DNA of 6,245 nt from Betaproteobacteria bacterium (GCA_013205155.1 JABMMT010000010.1:1-6245); one strand, 5' to 3'; positions 1 through 6,117 are shown, counted from the first letter of the stretch. A program made the numbers and translations. The notes: generated from the sequence alone by a model not told the origin.

Positions 1-32
1 TCCCTAGTGGGTATTTCAAATTCATATGGCTA

Positions 33-48
33 TATTGTTCGAACAATA
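33..48. promoter_or_regulatory. Perfect 16-bp palindrome, candidate operator for the GntR regulator
   Basis: TATTGTTC at 33-40 is followed directly by its exact reverse complement GAACAATA at 41-48, with no spacer and no mismatch. It ends 18 bases before the preferred GTG start of the regulator gene, in the leader of the operon. GntR-family proteins bind as dimers to short palindromes and often repress their own operon, so an autoregulatory operator is the natural reading. A TATATT hexamer (31-36) overlaps its left edge and could be a -10 element, but I find no convincing -35 partner, so no promoter is called. It does not match the GTNTATACNAC-like consensus usually quoted for the HutC subgroup, so the pairing with this regulator is inferred from position and symmetry. 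Confidence 0.6.
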
Positions 49-56
49 GTATTAAT

Positions 57-61
57 TAGGA
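57..61 (+). promoter_or_regulatory. Ribosome binding site that decides the regulator start
   Basis: TAGGA at 57-61 lies five bases before GTG 67-69, a normal Shine-Dalgarno spacing. The more upstream in-frame GTG at 7 has only TCCCTA before it within the window and no visible ribosome binding site. This favours 67 as the start. Confidence 0.6.
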
Positions 62-66
62 ATTTT

Positions 67-804
67 GTGAAAGTTAATGAACCAATCACCAATTGTTTGA
101 TCGATCAGATTCGTACAAAATACTACCCTGTTGGGTCTGCATTACCAACGGAACAGGAATTACAGCAAAAATTTAACGCATCTCGTTATGCGGTTCGTGA
201 ATCTTTGCGTGAATTAGTTGCTATGGGCTTAATTTCACGAAAGCCAAAAACAGGGTCTGTCGTCGTTTCTTCGCATGAAGAGCGTAGTTTTGTACAAAGT
301 CATGGATCTATCAATGATCTTTTTACCTATATCAAAAATTCTAAGCTGATTGTTTTAGAGTCTAGCGAAATTTGCGTTTCTGAAAATCAATCTGACGACT
401 TTGCTCTACCAATTGGTACTATATGGAAGAAGGTTAAGGTTATAAGGCAGAAAATTAGACCTGCACTGCCCCTAGTGGCAAGTGAAATTTATGTTCCGGT
501 TGTATATAGTAGGATCGATGCCTACTTGGGTAGTCTGAAGGTACCAATTTATGCCTTACTTGAAAAAATTACTGGCTTTAAGATTACCAAGGTCGACCAA
601 CGCATTTCAGGCTGCTTGATATCTAAAAGTCAGTCAAAATATTTGGGGGTGAAATCTGGCTCTGCAGGACTAAATATTGTTAGACATTATTACGGTATGC
701 AAAATAAACTTTTGCTAGTCACTAATAGTATTTATAGAGCAGACCAGTATACCTATCAAGTTAGCTTGAACTACGATCAATCCCTCAATTCAAGTCGGCC
801 CTAA
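67..804 (+). CDS. GntR-family transcriptional regulator, HutC/UTRA type
   Basis: Predicted cytoplasmic DNA-binding regulator of the downstream catabolic genes, 245 aa from GTG 67. The N-terminal winged helix-turn-helix spans about residues 4-68 and shows the GntR signature: LPTEQEL (26-32), a recognition region ASRYAVRESLRELVAMGLI (38-56) and the wing KPKTGSVVV (59-67). Residues from about 85 to 240 match a UTRA effector domain, with the PIYALLE segment, the ITKVDQRISG strand, the LGVKSGSAGLNIVRHYYG core and the closing SIYRADQYTYQVSLNYD. UTRA domains bind small organic ligands, so the effector is probably a pathway substrate or intermediate. An in-frame GTG at 7 would add 20 residues that lie outside the family domain, cover the palindrome and lack a ribosome binding site, so 67 is preferred. 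The stop overlaps the next start (TAATG), so regulator and enzymes are probably co-transcribed. Confidence 0.9.
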   Translation: MKVNEPITNCLIDQIRTKYYPVGSALPTEQELQQKFNASRYAVRESLRELVAMGLISRKPKTGSVVVSSHEERSFVQSHGSINDLFTYIKNSKLIVLESSEICVSENQSDDFALPIGTIWKKVKVIRQKIRPALPLVASEIYVPVVYSRIDAYLGSLKVPIYALLEKITGFKITKVDQRISGCLISKSQSKYLGVKSGSAGLNIVRHYYGMQNKLLLVTNSIYRADQYTYQVSLNYDQSLNSSRP

Positions 805-2219
805 TGATGGATAAATCCTCACAAGAAAATCGTGTAGAGACAATTTCTGAGCAATTGTCTCTGTTCGCACTTGATCTCAAGCTCGAACAAATTCCTATAT
901 CGGTTTGTGCCCAAGCGAAGCTGCATATGTTGGATGCCATTGGTATTGGGATCGCTTCTAGCCACTATGATTTTGCTAAAAATATCTTGCACGCATTAAT
1001 GTCTTTGCAAGAAAGCAATGATCAGCATTATCAAGTTCTAGGGGTTCCAAATAAGCTATCTATGCGTGACGCAATCCTAGTCAATGGAACATATATTCAT
1101 GGGCTGGATTTTGACGATACACATGCTGCCGGTGTTATTCATGCCTCATCAAGTGCCATGGCTGCGCTTTTGAGCATAGGGCAGCGATATAACATCAATG
1201 GGCAAGATGGACTTGTTGCTTATCTTGTAGCAATTGAGGTAGCCAGTAGGATTGCATCAGCTGCAAATGGTGGATTTCATGAAAAAGGCTTTCATCCAAC
1301 TGGTTTAGTTGGCATTTTCGGTGCGACGGTGTTAGTTGGTCGGATCATGAAGCTTACTGCAGGTGAGCTAACAAATGCATTGGGGATTTCTTTATCTATG
1401 GCTTCTGGGGTCATGGAATTTTTAGAGGGTGGAGCTTGGACCAAGCGAATGCATCCTGGATGGGCTGCATCCTCAGCGGTAACAGCTTGCGCCATGGCTC
1501 AAAATGGTTTCATTGGGCCAAGAAACACTTTTGAAGGCCGCTATGGGCTGTTTAATACCCACATTGATTCAAGCAATCTTGCAAGTCTAGAAAAATGCAC
1601 AAATGGTCTTGGTCAGATTTGGGAGATGCAAAACATTTCATTGAAACCCTATCCTGCATGTCATTACAACCATGCATTTGTAGATGCTGCAGTTGCTCTT
1701 CGCCAAGGGAATGCATTTGAGATTGAAGATATCCAGAGCATCAAAGCGCGCATTAGCGAAAAACAAGTGCCAGTGGTTTGTGAGCCTCAGGCTAGCAAAC
1801 GAATCCCAAAAAATTCTTATGAGGCACAGTTTTCTATTCACTTTGTGATTGCTACAAGCTTGATAAAAGGTAAATTTACACTCAATGAGCTTGAGAACGA
1901 TACTATTTTTAATCCACAAATTCTTGCGCTATGCCAAAAAATAGAATATGAGATTGATCCTCAATCTGCATTTCCAGAGTTTTACTCTGGAGAGGTAGAA
2001 ATTCAATTGAAATCAGGAAAATCTCTTGTCCATCGCGAGCAAATGAATAGAGGATCTAGCGCTAATCCACTATCTAAAGAAGAGATTTTAGAAAAGTTTT
2101 ATTCAAATGTAGAGCGTGTCATGAGTCGCACAGTAGCAAAAAATTTTACCGAAGACTTTTTGAATTTAGAACATCAGAAGTCTTTTATCAATATTACGAA
2201 TCAATTGAAAGTTAATTAG
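804..2219 (+). CDS. MmgE/PrpD-family protein (2-methylcitrate dehydratase / cis-aconitate decarboxylase superfamily)
   Basis: A cytoplasmic enzyme of 471 aa, within the usual 450-490 aa of the family. Known members dehydrate 2-methylcitrate (PrpD), decarboxylate cis-aconitate or epimerise iminodisuccinate, so lyase or isomerase chemistry on a di- or tricarboxylic acid is expected. Family landmarks are all present: the NGTYIHGLDFDDTH segment with D102, D104, D105 and H107; the FHPTGLVGIFGA helix; KRMHPGWAASSA at 214-225 with K214 and H217; and KPYPACHYNH at 281-290. No gap or frameshift is visible. The start overlaps the regulator's stop and has no Shine-Dalgarno sequence, which points to translational coupling; ATG 807 is an equally possible start. 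The family is not specific enough to name the substrate. In this context it may hydrate or dehydrate an unsaturated or hydroxy dicarboxylate that feeds the downstream CoA-transferase and lyase. Confidence 0.9.
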   Translation: MMDKSSQENRVETISEQLSLFALDLKLEQIPISVCAQAKLHMLDAIGIGIASSHYDFAKNILHALMSLQESNDQHYQVLGVPNKLSMRDAILVNGTYIHGLDFDDTHAAGVIHASSSAMAALLSIGQRYNINGQDGLVAYLVAIEVASRIASAANGGFHEKGFHPTGLVGIFGATVLVGRIMKLTAGELTNALGISLSMASGVMEFLEGGAWTKRMHPGWAASSAVTACAMAQNGFIGPRNTFEGRYGLFNTHIDSSNLASLEKCTNGLGQIWEMQNISLKPYPACHYNHAFVDAAVALRQGNAFEIEDIQSIKARISEKQVPVVCEPQASKRIPKNSYEAQFSIHFVIATSLIKGKFTLNELENDTIFNPQILALCQKIEYEIDPQSAFPEFYSGEVEIQLKSGKSLVHREQMNRGSSANPLSKEEILEKFYSNVERVMSRTVAKNFTEDFLNLEHQKSFINITNQLKVN

Positions 2220-2223
2220 GAGA
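2218..2223 (+). promoter_or_regulatory. Strong ribosome binding site overlapping the upstream stop codon
   Basis: AGGAGA overlaps the TAG stop (2217-2219) of the MmgE/PrpD gene. The GGAG core is only three bases from ATG 2226 but six from the in-frame ATG 2229, so spacing favours the second ATG as the main start of the dioxygenase. The overlap with the stop suits coupled re-initiation. Confidence 0.6.
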
Positions 2224-2225
2224 CA

Positions 2226-3077
2226 ATGATGAGTTTACAGATACGACCATTGCAAAAGACTTTTGGTGCTGAAGTGAGCGGATTAGATTTATCTCAACCA
2301 CTCGAATCGCAAACTATTGCTGAATTAAAATCACTCTGGCATAAGTACGAGCTTTTGTTGTTTAGAAATCAAACTATGGATGAGGCTGAAATAGTTTCAT
2401 TTTCTAAGCAACTTGGAGATCTAGAAATTCATATTAGGAAAGAGTTTTTATCTCAGAAGTCTCCGGAGATCCTCTATGTTTCAAATATGACTAAAGAAGG
2501 AAAACCAGTTGGAATTTTGGCTGATTCTGAAGTGGGTTGGCATTACGATCAAATTTATTTGCCACGGCCGGCGGTAGGATCCTTTCTGTTTTCTGTAAAG
2601 CTACCAAGCTCTGGTGGTGAGACATCATTTTCTGATATGTCAGCTGCCTATGCAGCCTTGCCCCAATCAATGAAAAATGCTATCGACGGAAAAAAAGCAG
2701 TTCAATCTTATGAGGCTTTTAATGCTCTTTACAGCGTACCCACAAGCACTGAGCAAAAAAAGAAAACTCCTGATATCGAACACCCATTAGTAAGAGTCCA
2801 CCCCTATTCCGGAAAAAAAGCCCTATATATTTGCCCCGGAATGACTACGCAAATTGTTGGTTTGGATAAGTCGACTAGTGATGATTTATTGCAAGAGCTC
2901 TTTGATTGGTCTACTAAGCCAGAGTTTGTTTATTCGCATGTTTGGCAGTTGGGTGACGGGCTTTTATGGGATAACGCCTGCACTATGCATAAACGTGAGC
3001 CATTTGACCCCAAGCAAGAACGTCTAATGAAGAGAACAACTATACTTCCCGAGCCAAAATATGCAGTACCAGTTTGA
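2226..3077 (+). CDS. TauD/TfdA-family Fe(II)/2-oxoglutarate-dependent dioxygenase
   Basis: Cytoplasmic oxygenase of 283 aa (282 from the second ATG), normal for the family. It should couple decarboxylation of 2-oxoglutarate to succinate with hydroxylation of an organic substrate. The iron-binding facial triad is intact: H106 and D108 in GWHYDQ and H255 in CTMHKREPFD. R266 in the RLMKRTTI motif fits the 2-oxoglutarate-binding arginine. R270 four residues later and H69 in EIHI sit where TauD has residues that contact the acidic group of its substrate (from memory of TauD), which hints at an anionic substrate here. The N-terminal FGAEVSGLDLSQPL and the GGETSFSDM strand are typical of TauD/TfdA. 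Its place between an MmgE/PrpD gene and a CoA-transferase gene suggests it prepares a carboxylic acid for CoA-dependent breakdown. Taurine or 2,4-D as substrate cannot be claimed from sequence alone. Confidence 0.92.
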   Translation: MMSLQIRPLQKTFGAEVSGLDLSQPLESQTIAELKSLWHKYELLLFRNQTMDEAEIVSFSKQLGDLEIHIRKEFLSQKSPEILYVSNMTKEGKPVGILADSEVGWHYDQIYLPRPAVGSFLFSVKLPSSGGETSFSDMSAAYAALPQSMKNAIDGKKAVQSYEAFNALYSVPTSTEQKKKTPDIEHPLVRVHPYSGKKALYICPGMTTQIVGLDKSTSDDLLQELFDWSTKPEFVYSHVWQLGDGLLWDNACTMHKREPFDPKQERLMKRTTILPEPKYAVPV

Positions 3078-3092
3078 ATAGGTTAAAAATAA

Positions 3093-4310
3093 ATGAATAA
3101 TTTACAGCCCGAAGCACTTTCGGGATTACGTGTTTTGGATTGCGCAACTTTTATTGCCGGTCCTTATTGCGCAACTTTTTTTGCCGAATTCGGGGCTGAG
3201 GTTATTAAAGTTGAGCTACCTAAAGTTGGTGATCCTACGCGTAAATTTGGAACGCCCACATCCTGTGGCGATTCTTTAATTTGGCTCTCAGAGAGTCGTA
3301 ATAAAAAATCTATTACGATTGATTTACGTAAAAAAGAGGGCGCTGATTTATTAAAAAAATTAGTTGAGAAGAGTGATGTTCTGGTTGAAAATTTTCAACC
3401 AGGTACATTTGAATCGTGGGGGCTCAGTTGGGAGGAATTAAAAAAACATAATCCTAAGTTGATTTTGGTGAGAATCTCAGCCTATGGGCAAACTGGACCA
3501 CTAAGTCCACTACCTGGTTTTGGTAGGGTTGCTAATGGTTTTGGCGGCATTTCTTATTTATCGGGATACCCTGACCGACCTCCTGTATCTCCAGGTTCAG
3601 CAACCTTGGCAGATTATTTGTCTGGAATGTATGGCGCTCTAGGGGCTTTGGTCGCTCTGCAGGCCAGAGATAAAACTCAAGAAGGTCAGGTGGTTGATGT
3701 CGGCCTATATGAGTCCGTTTTCCGAATATTAGACGAGCTAGCACCTGCCTATCATTTCAATGGCTATATAAGAGAGCGTATGGGAGCTGGAACAGTGAAT
3801 GTTGTTCCACATAGTCATTATCAAACTAAAGATGGTAAGTGGATTGCAATTGCTTGTACTAACGATAAGATATTTTTAAGGTTGGCTGTAATTATGGGGT
3901 GCCCTGAACTTGCTGGAAATGGTAAGTGGGGAAAAATTGTTGATCGCGAAAAAGACCGCCTTGTTATAGATCAATTTGTTACAGACTGGACCATGCAATA
4001 TTCTCGTCAAGAATTATTAAAACTATGTTCAGAAGGTGAGGTGCCTTGCGGCCCCATTAATTCAATTGAGGAAATTTTTACAAATGAGCAATTTGCTGCA
4101 CGTGAAAACATAGCCTATATTAAAGAACCTAGAATTTCAGATAATCAAGTAATTGCAGTGCCGAATGTCGTTCCAAGACTTTCTGCAACCCCTGGAAAGA
4201 TTCATTCTTTAGGCCCAAAATTAGGGGCAGATGTTGATTCTCTACTTTCAAGTATTTTGGCATTCAAGCCTGAGGAAATAGAGGAGCTTCGTCAAGCTGG
4301 TGTTATATAG
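3093..4310 (+). CDS. Class III CoA-transferase, CaiB/BaiF family
   Basis: Cytoplasmic CoA-transferase of 405 aa, the usual family length; it moves CoA from a donor thioester, often succinyl-CoA, to a carboxylic acid. The N terminus carries the standard fold start: LRVLDCATFIAGPY, then FGAEVIKVE, then SESRNKKSITIDLRKKEG and DVLVENFQPGTFESWGL. D174 in LADYLSGMYGALGAL matches the catalytic aspartate that forms the acyl anhydride (Asp169 in formyl-CoA transferase). VPHSHYQTKDGKWIAIA and CGPINSIEEIFTNEQFAARE are typical C-terminal segments. The ribosome binding site is weak (TAGG, 3079-3082, ten bases from ATG), so coupling to the upstream gene is likely. Family III includes succinyl-CoA:L-malate/citramalate, itaconate, carnitine and oxalate transferases. 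The CitE-type lyase next to it favours a hydroxy-dicarboxylate acceptor, but this is inference. Confidence 0.93.
   Translation: MNNLQPEALSGLRVLDCATFIAGPYCATFFAEFGAEVIKVELPKVGDPTRKFGTPTSCGDSLIWLSESRNKKSITIDLRKKEGADLLKKLVEKSDVLVENFQPGTFESWGLSWEELKKHNPKLILVRISAYGQTGPLSPLPGFGRVANGFGGISYLSGYPDRPPVSPGSATLADYLSGMYGALGALVALQARDKTQEGQVVDVGLYESVFRILDELAPAYHFNGYIRERMGAGTVNVVPHSHYQTKDGKWIAIACTNDKIFLRLAVIMGCPELAGNGKWGKIVDREKDRLVIDQFVTDWTMQYSRQELLKLCSEGEVPCGPINSIEEIFTNEQFAARENIAYIKEPRISDNQVIAVPNVVPRLSATPGKIHSLGPKLGADVDSLLSSILAFKPEEIEELRQAGVI
3139..3186 (+). repeat. Two 21-bp direct repeats with one mismatch inside the CoA-transferase gene
   Basis: Positions 3139-3159 and 3166-3186 agree at 20 of 21 bases; both read ATTGCGCAACTTTT, one variable base, then TTGCCG. 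The copies are exactly 27 bases (nine codons) apart in the same frame and encode CATFIA and CATFFA. The stretch keeps the normal spacing of the family's N-terminal motif, so this is not an inserted duplication. Confidence 0.8.
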
Positions 4311-4337
4311 TTAATTAGATATCCAAAATGGCTAAAA

Positions 4338-5255
4338 ATGAATACAAGTATTAAAAATAATTTGTTTCGAACTCTTCTTTTTACTCCAGCAAATCATGCA
4401 AGAAGAGTAAGTAAAGCCCTTAGTCTAGATGCAGATGCCGTTATTCTTGATTTGGAGGATGCGGTAGCTAATAGCGAGAAGGTGGGCGCCAGAAAGGATG
4501 CTATTGCTGCAATCAAAAGCGCCAGTCGATCTAAAATTTATGTCAGAGTAAATGCGCTTGATACTCAATGGACTCTGGGCGACCTTCAGGCTGTAGTTGG
4601 CCCTGGTTTATACGGAGTGGTACTGCCTAAGGTGCAGGGTCCGGAAGATATAGAAACAGCAGATTGGTTACTGTCTAATCTTGAGCGAGAACAGGGTTTG
4701 AATATTGGTAGCATAGATCTACTGCCAATTATTGAAACCGCGAAAGGTTTTTCAAATCTTAATAAGATATTTTTAGAGCATCGATATCGATCAAGCAATC
4801 AATATCAGCGGGTAAAGCGTTTTACTTTTGGTGCTGGCGATTTTTGCAATGATGTAGGCATGCTCTGGACTTCGGGCGAAAGAGAGTTAGATGTCGTTAG
4901 AAATGCATGTATTGTGACTGCAAGAGCGGCTAATTTGGAGCCACCCATTGATACTGTTTGGATTCATCTCAAAGATCATGAGGGCCTAGAAAGCTCTGTT
5001 GTAAGAAGCTTAAATCTTGGTTTTCAAGGAAGATTATGTATTCACCCCGATCAAGTGAGTATTACAAATCAAGTATTTACCCCTAGTGCAGATGACGTCT
5101 TGCGCGCCAAGAAAATTGTGGATAGCTTTCTTGAGGCTGAAAAGAAAGGGTTGGCTGCTATTCAAGTTGATGGCATGTTTGTTGATTACCCTATTTTATA
5201 TAAAGCTCAAAAAATCTTAGCCATTCATCAAGCCATATCTATTAATAGTAGGTAG
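4338..5255 (+). CDS. HpcH/HpaI aldolase / CitE-family acyl-CoA lyase (malyl- or citramalyl-CoA lyase-like)
   Basis: A TIM-barrel, Mg2+-dependent cytoplasmic lyase of 305 aa. Family members split malyl-CoA, beta-methylmalyl-CoA, citramalyl-CoA or citryl groups by retro-Claisen cleavage, releasing an acyl-CoA such as acetyl-CoA and an oxoacid such as glyoxylate or pyruvate. Landmarks run in the usual order: RTLLFTPANHARR, then DLEDAV with D38, E40 and D41; YVRVN with R70; VVLPKV; the metal ligand E133 in LPIIETAKG; the second metal ligand D168 in GAGDFCND; and GFQGRLCIHPDQV. D283 in the C-terminal FVDYP motif matches the conserved aspartate of the lid region. The free-standing form and the adjacent CoA-transferase argue for a CoA-thioester lyase rather than a citrate lyase beta subunit, as no citD or citF neighbour exists. 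No Shine-Dalgarno sequence precedes ATG 4338. Exact substrate unknown. Confidence 0.92.
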   Translation: MNTSIKNNLFRTLLFTPANHARRVSKALSLDADAVILDLEDAVANSEKVGARKDAIAAIKSASRSKIYVRVNALDTQWTLGDLQAVVGPGLYGVVLPKVQGPEDIETADWLLSNLEREQGLNIGSIDLLPIIETAKGFSNLNKIFLEHRYRSSNQYQRVKRFTFGAGDFCNDVGMLWTSGERELDVVRNACIVTARAANLEPPIDTVWIHLKDHEGLESSVVRSLNLGFQGRLCIHPDQVSITNQVFTPSADDVLRAKKIVDSFLEAEKKGLAAIQVDGMFVDYPILYKAQKILAIHQAISINSR

Positions 5256-5268
5256 TCACTATTTTGGT

Positions 5269-5296
5269 TTGGCATTAGTACCTCCTAGTGCACAAT
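5269..5296 (+). promoter_or_regulatory. Possible sigma70 promoter for the SDR gene
   Basis: TTGGCA (5269-5274, five of six to TTGACA) is followed after 16 bases by CACAAT (5291-5296, four of six to TATAAT), which has a TG at 5289-5290. This would start transcription near 5303, inside the hairpin that follows. The match is modest; it is listed because the 90-base gap and composition change suggest the SDR has its own promoter. Confidence 0.3.
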
Positions 5297-5323
5297 GACT
5301 CTAAATTGAATTGTTTTAGAGTC
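5297..5323. terminator. Hairpin after the operon, weak terminator or operator
   Basis: GACTCTAAA (5297-5305) pairs perfectly with TTTAGAGTC (5315-5323) across a nine-base loop, and TTT follows only briefly (5324-5326 reads TTA after the stem's own bases). The stem has just three G-C pairs and the U-tract is poor, so it is at best a weak intrinsic terminator for the operon. Its symmetry and its position just upstream of the SDR gene also allow an operator role. Confidence 0.35.
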
Positions 5324-5345
5324 TTTACTGATTAGAAGAGGAAAT

Positions 5346-6110
5346 ATGAAACACATTGTTTTGATTACGGGCGCTACCGCTGGATTTGGAGAGGCAGCTG
5401 CCCGACGTTTTTTGGCTCACGGCCATAAGGTCATTGCGGCTGGTAGAAGAGCAGAGCGCTTAGAGGCCTTAAAGGCATCACTTCCCGCTGACCAGAAAAA
5501 AAATATCTTCACTTTGGTGCTCGATGTTTGTGATAGCGCCCAAGTGGAGCTCTTACCTGCTGCCCTTCCTGCAGAATTTTCTAAAGTCACTATATTGGTG
5601 AATAACGCTGGTCTTGCACTCGGTTTAGATCCTGCTCAAAAAGCGTTGATCAGTGACTGGGATCAAATGATTGATACGAATGTCAAGGGTTTGATCCATA
5701 TGACCAGAGCCTTTTTATCAGGTATGGTTGAGCGTCAATGTGGGCATGTCATCAACATCGGTTCTGTTGCGGGTCTCTACGCTTATGCTGGCAGCAATGT
5801 GTATGGCGCTAGTAAAGCCTTTGTAAAACAATTCAGCATGAACTTACGTGCCGATCTGATTGGTACACCACTACGAGTAACCTGTATCGAGCCGGGACTC
5901 AGTTCTGGTACTGAATATTCGAAAGTTCGCTTTAAAGGGGATGCGGCCAGAGTCGAGAAGGTGTACCAGGGTGTTGAGGCCTTAAGTCCAGATAATGTAG
6001 CAGAGGCAATTTATTGGACAGCTACTTTGCCAGCTCACGTGAACATTAATGCATTAGAGATCATGCCAGTTCAACAATCATTTGCGGGTACAACAGTCTA
6101 TCGCGGGTAG
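5346..6110 (+). CDS. ydfG: YdfG-like short-chain dehydrogenase (NADP-dependent 3-hydroxy acid dehydrogenase)
   Basis: A cytoplasmic classical SDR of 254 aa (E. coli YdfG is about 248). The cofactor motif TGATAGFG is at 8-15, and the AAGRRAERL segment after strand 2 suits NADP(H). NNAG is at 86-89, and the catalytic residues are S140, Y153 and K157 in a YxxxK motif. The C-terminal GTEYSKVRFKGD, TLPAHVNINALEIMPV and QSFAG segments closely follow E. coli YdfG, which oxidises L-allo-threonine, serine and 3-hydroxy acids and reduces malonic semialdehyde. Here SSGTEYS replaces the VGGTEFS I recall from E. coli. A good ribosome binding site, AGAGGA (5337-5342), precedes the ATG. The gene is separated from the upstream operon by 90 bases with a hairpin and is richer in GC, so it is probably a core gene and not part of that pathway, although reduction of a semialdehyde product cannot be excluded. 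Confidence 0.92.
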   Translation: MKHIVLITGATAGFGEAAARRFLAHGHKVIAAGRRAERLEALKASLPADQKKNIFTLVLDVCDSAQVELLPAALPAEFSKVTILVNNAGLALGLDPAQKALISDWDQMIDTNVKGLIHMTRAFLSGMVERQCGHVINIGSVAGLYAYAGSNVYGASKAFVKQFSMNLRADLIGTPLRVTCIEPGLSSGTEYSKVRFKGDAARVEKVYQGVEALSPDNVAEAIYWTATLPAHVNINALEIMPVQQSFAGTTVYRG

Positions 6111-6117
6111 TACGAAC

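Larger units (their letters stand above)
67..5255 (+). other. Five-gene catabolic operon (regulator, MmgE/PrpD, dioxygenase, CoA-transferase, lyase)
   Basis: Five consecutive plus-strand genes overlap or are separated by 6, 15 and 27 bases, with no terminator-like structure between them. The first larger gap follows the lyase gene and contains a hairpin. The arrangement is seen directly; co-transcription is inferred. No transporter lies within the operon, so uptake must be encoded upstream of the window or elsewhere. Confidence 0.75.

Noticed and set aside
1..66. A defined sigma70 promoter for the operon
   Set aside because: TATATT at 31-36 and TAGTAT at 47-52 resemble -10 boxes, but no properly spaced -35 box is visible and the upstream sequence is cut off.
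1292..1495. Minus-strand 67-codon open frame inside the MmgE/PrpD gene
   Set aside because: It lies opposite conserved family motifs of a clear gene, resembles no known protein and has no context of its own.
1638..1919. Minus-strand 93-codon open frame inside the MmgE/PrpD gene
   Set aside because: It is antisense to a well-supported coding region and its residue composition is not protein-like.
2226..3077. Naming the dioxygenase tauD or tfdA
   Set aside because: Only the fold and cofactor residues are supported; the neighbours point to neither taurine nor 2,4-D metabolism.
3532..3744. Minus-strand 70-codon open frame inside the CoA-transferase gene
   Set aside because: It is antisense to the segment that holds the catalytic aspartate D174 and has no recognisable domain.
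4586..4798. Minus-strand 70-codon open frame inside the lyase gene
   Set aside because: It is antisense to conserved lyase motifs and shows no independent support.
4338..5255. Citrate lyase beta subunit (citE proper)
   Set aside because: No citrate lyase alpha, gamma or accessory genes are nearby, and a CoA-transferase adjoins it, which fits a free-standing CoA-thioester lyase better.
5244..5263. Six-base inverted repeat AATAGT/ACTATT around the lyase stop codon
   Set aside because: The stem is short and has only one G-C pair, too weak to call a terminator.
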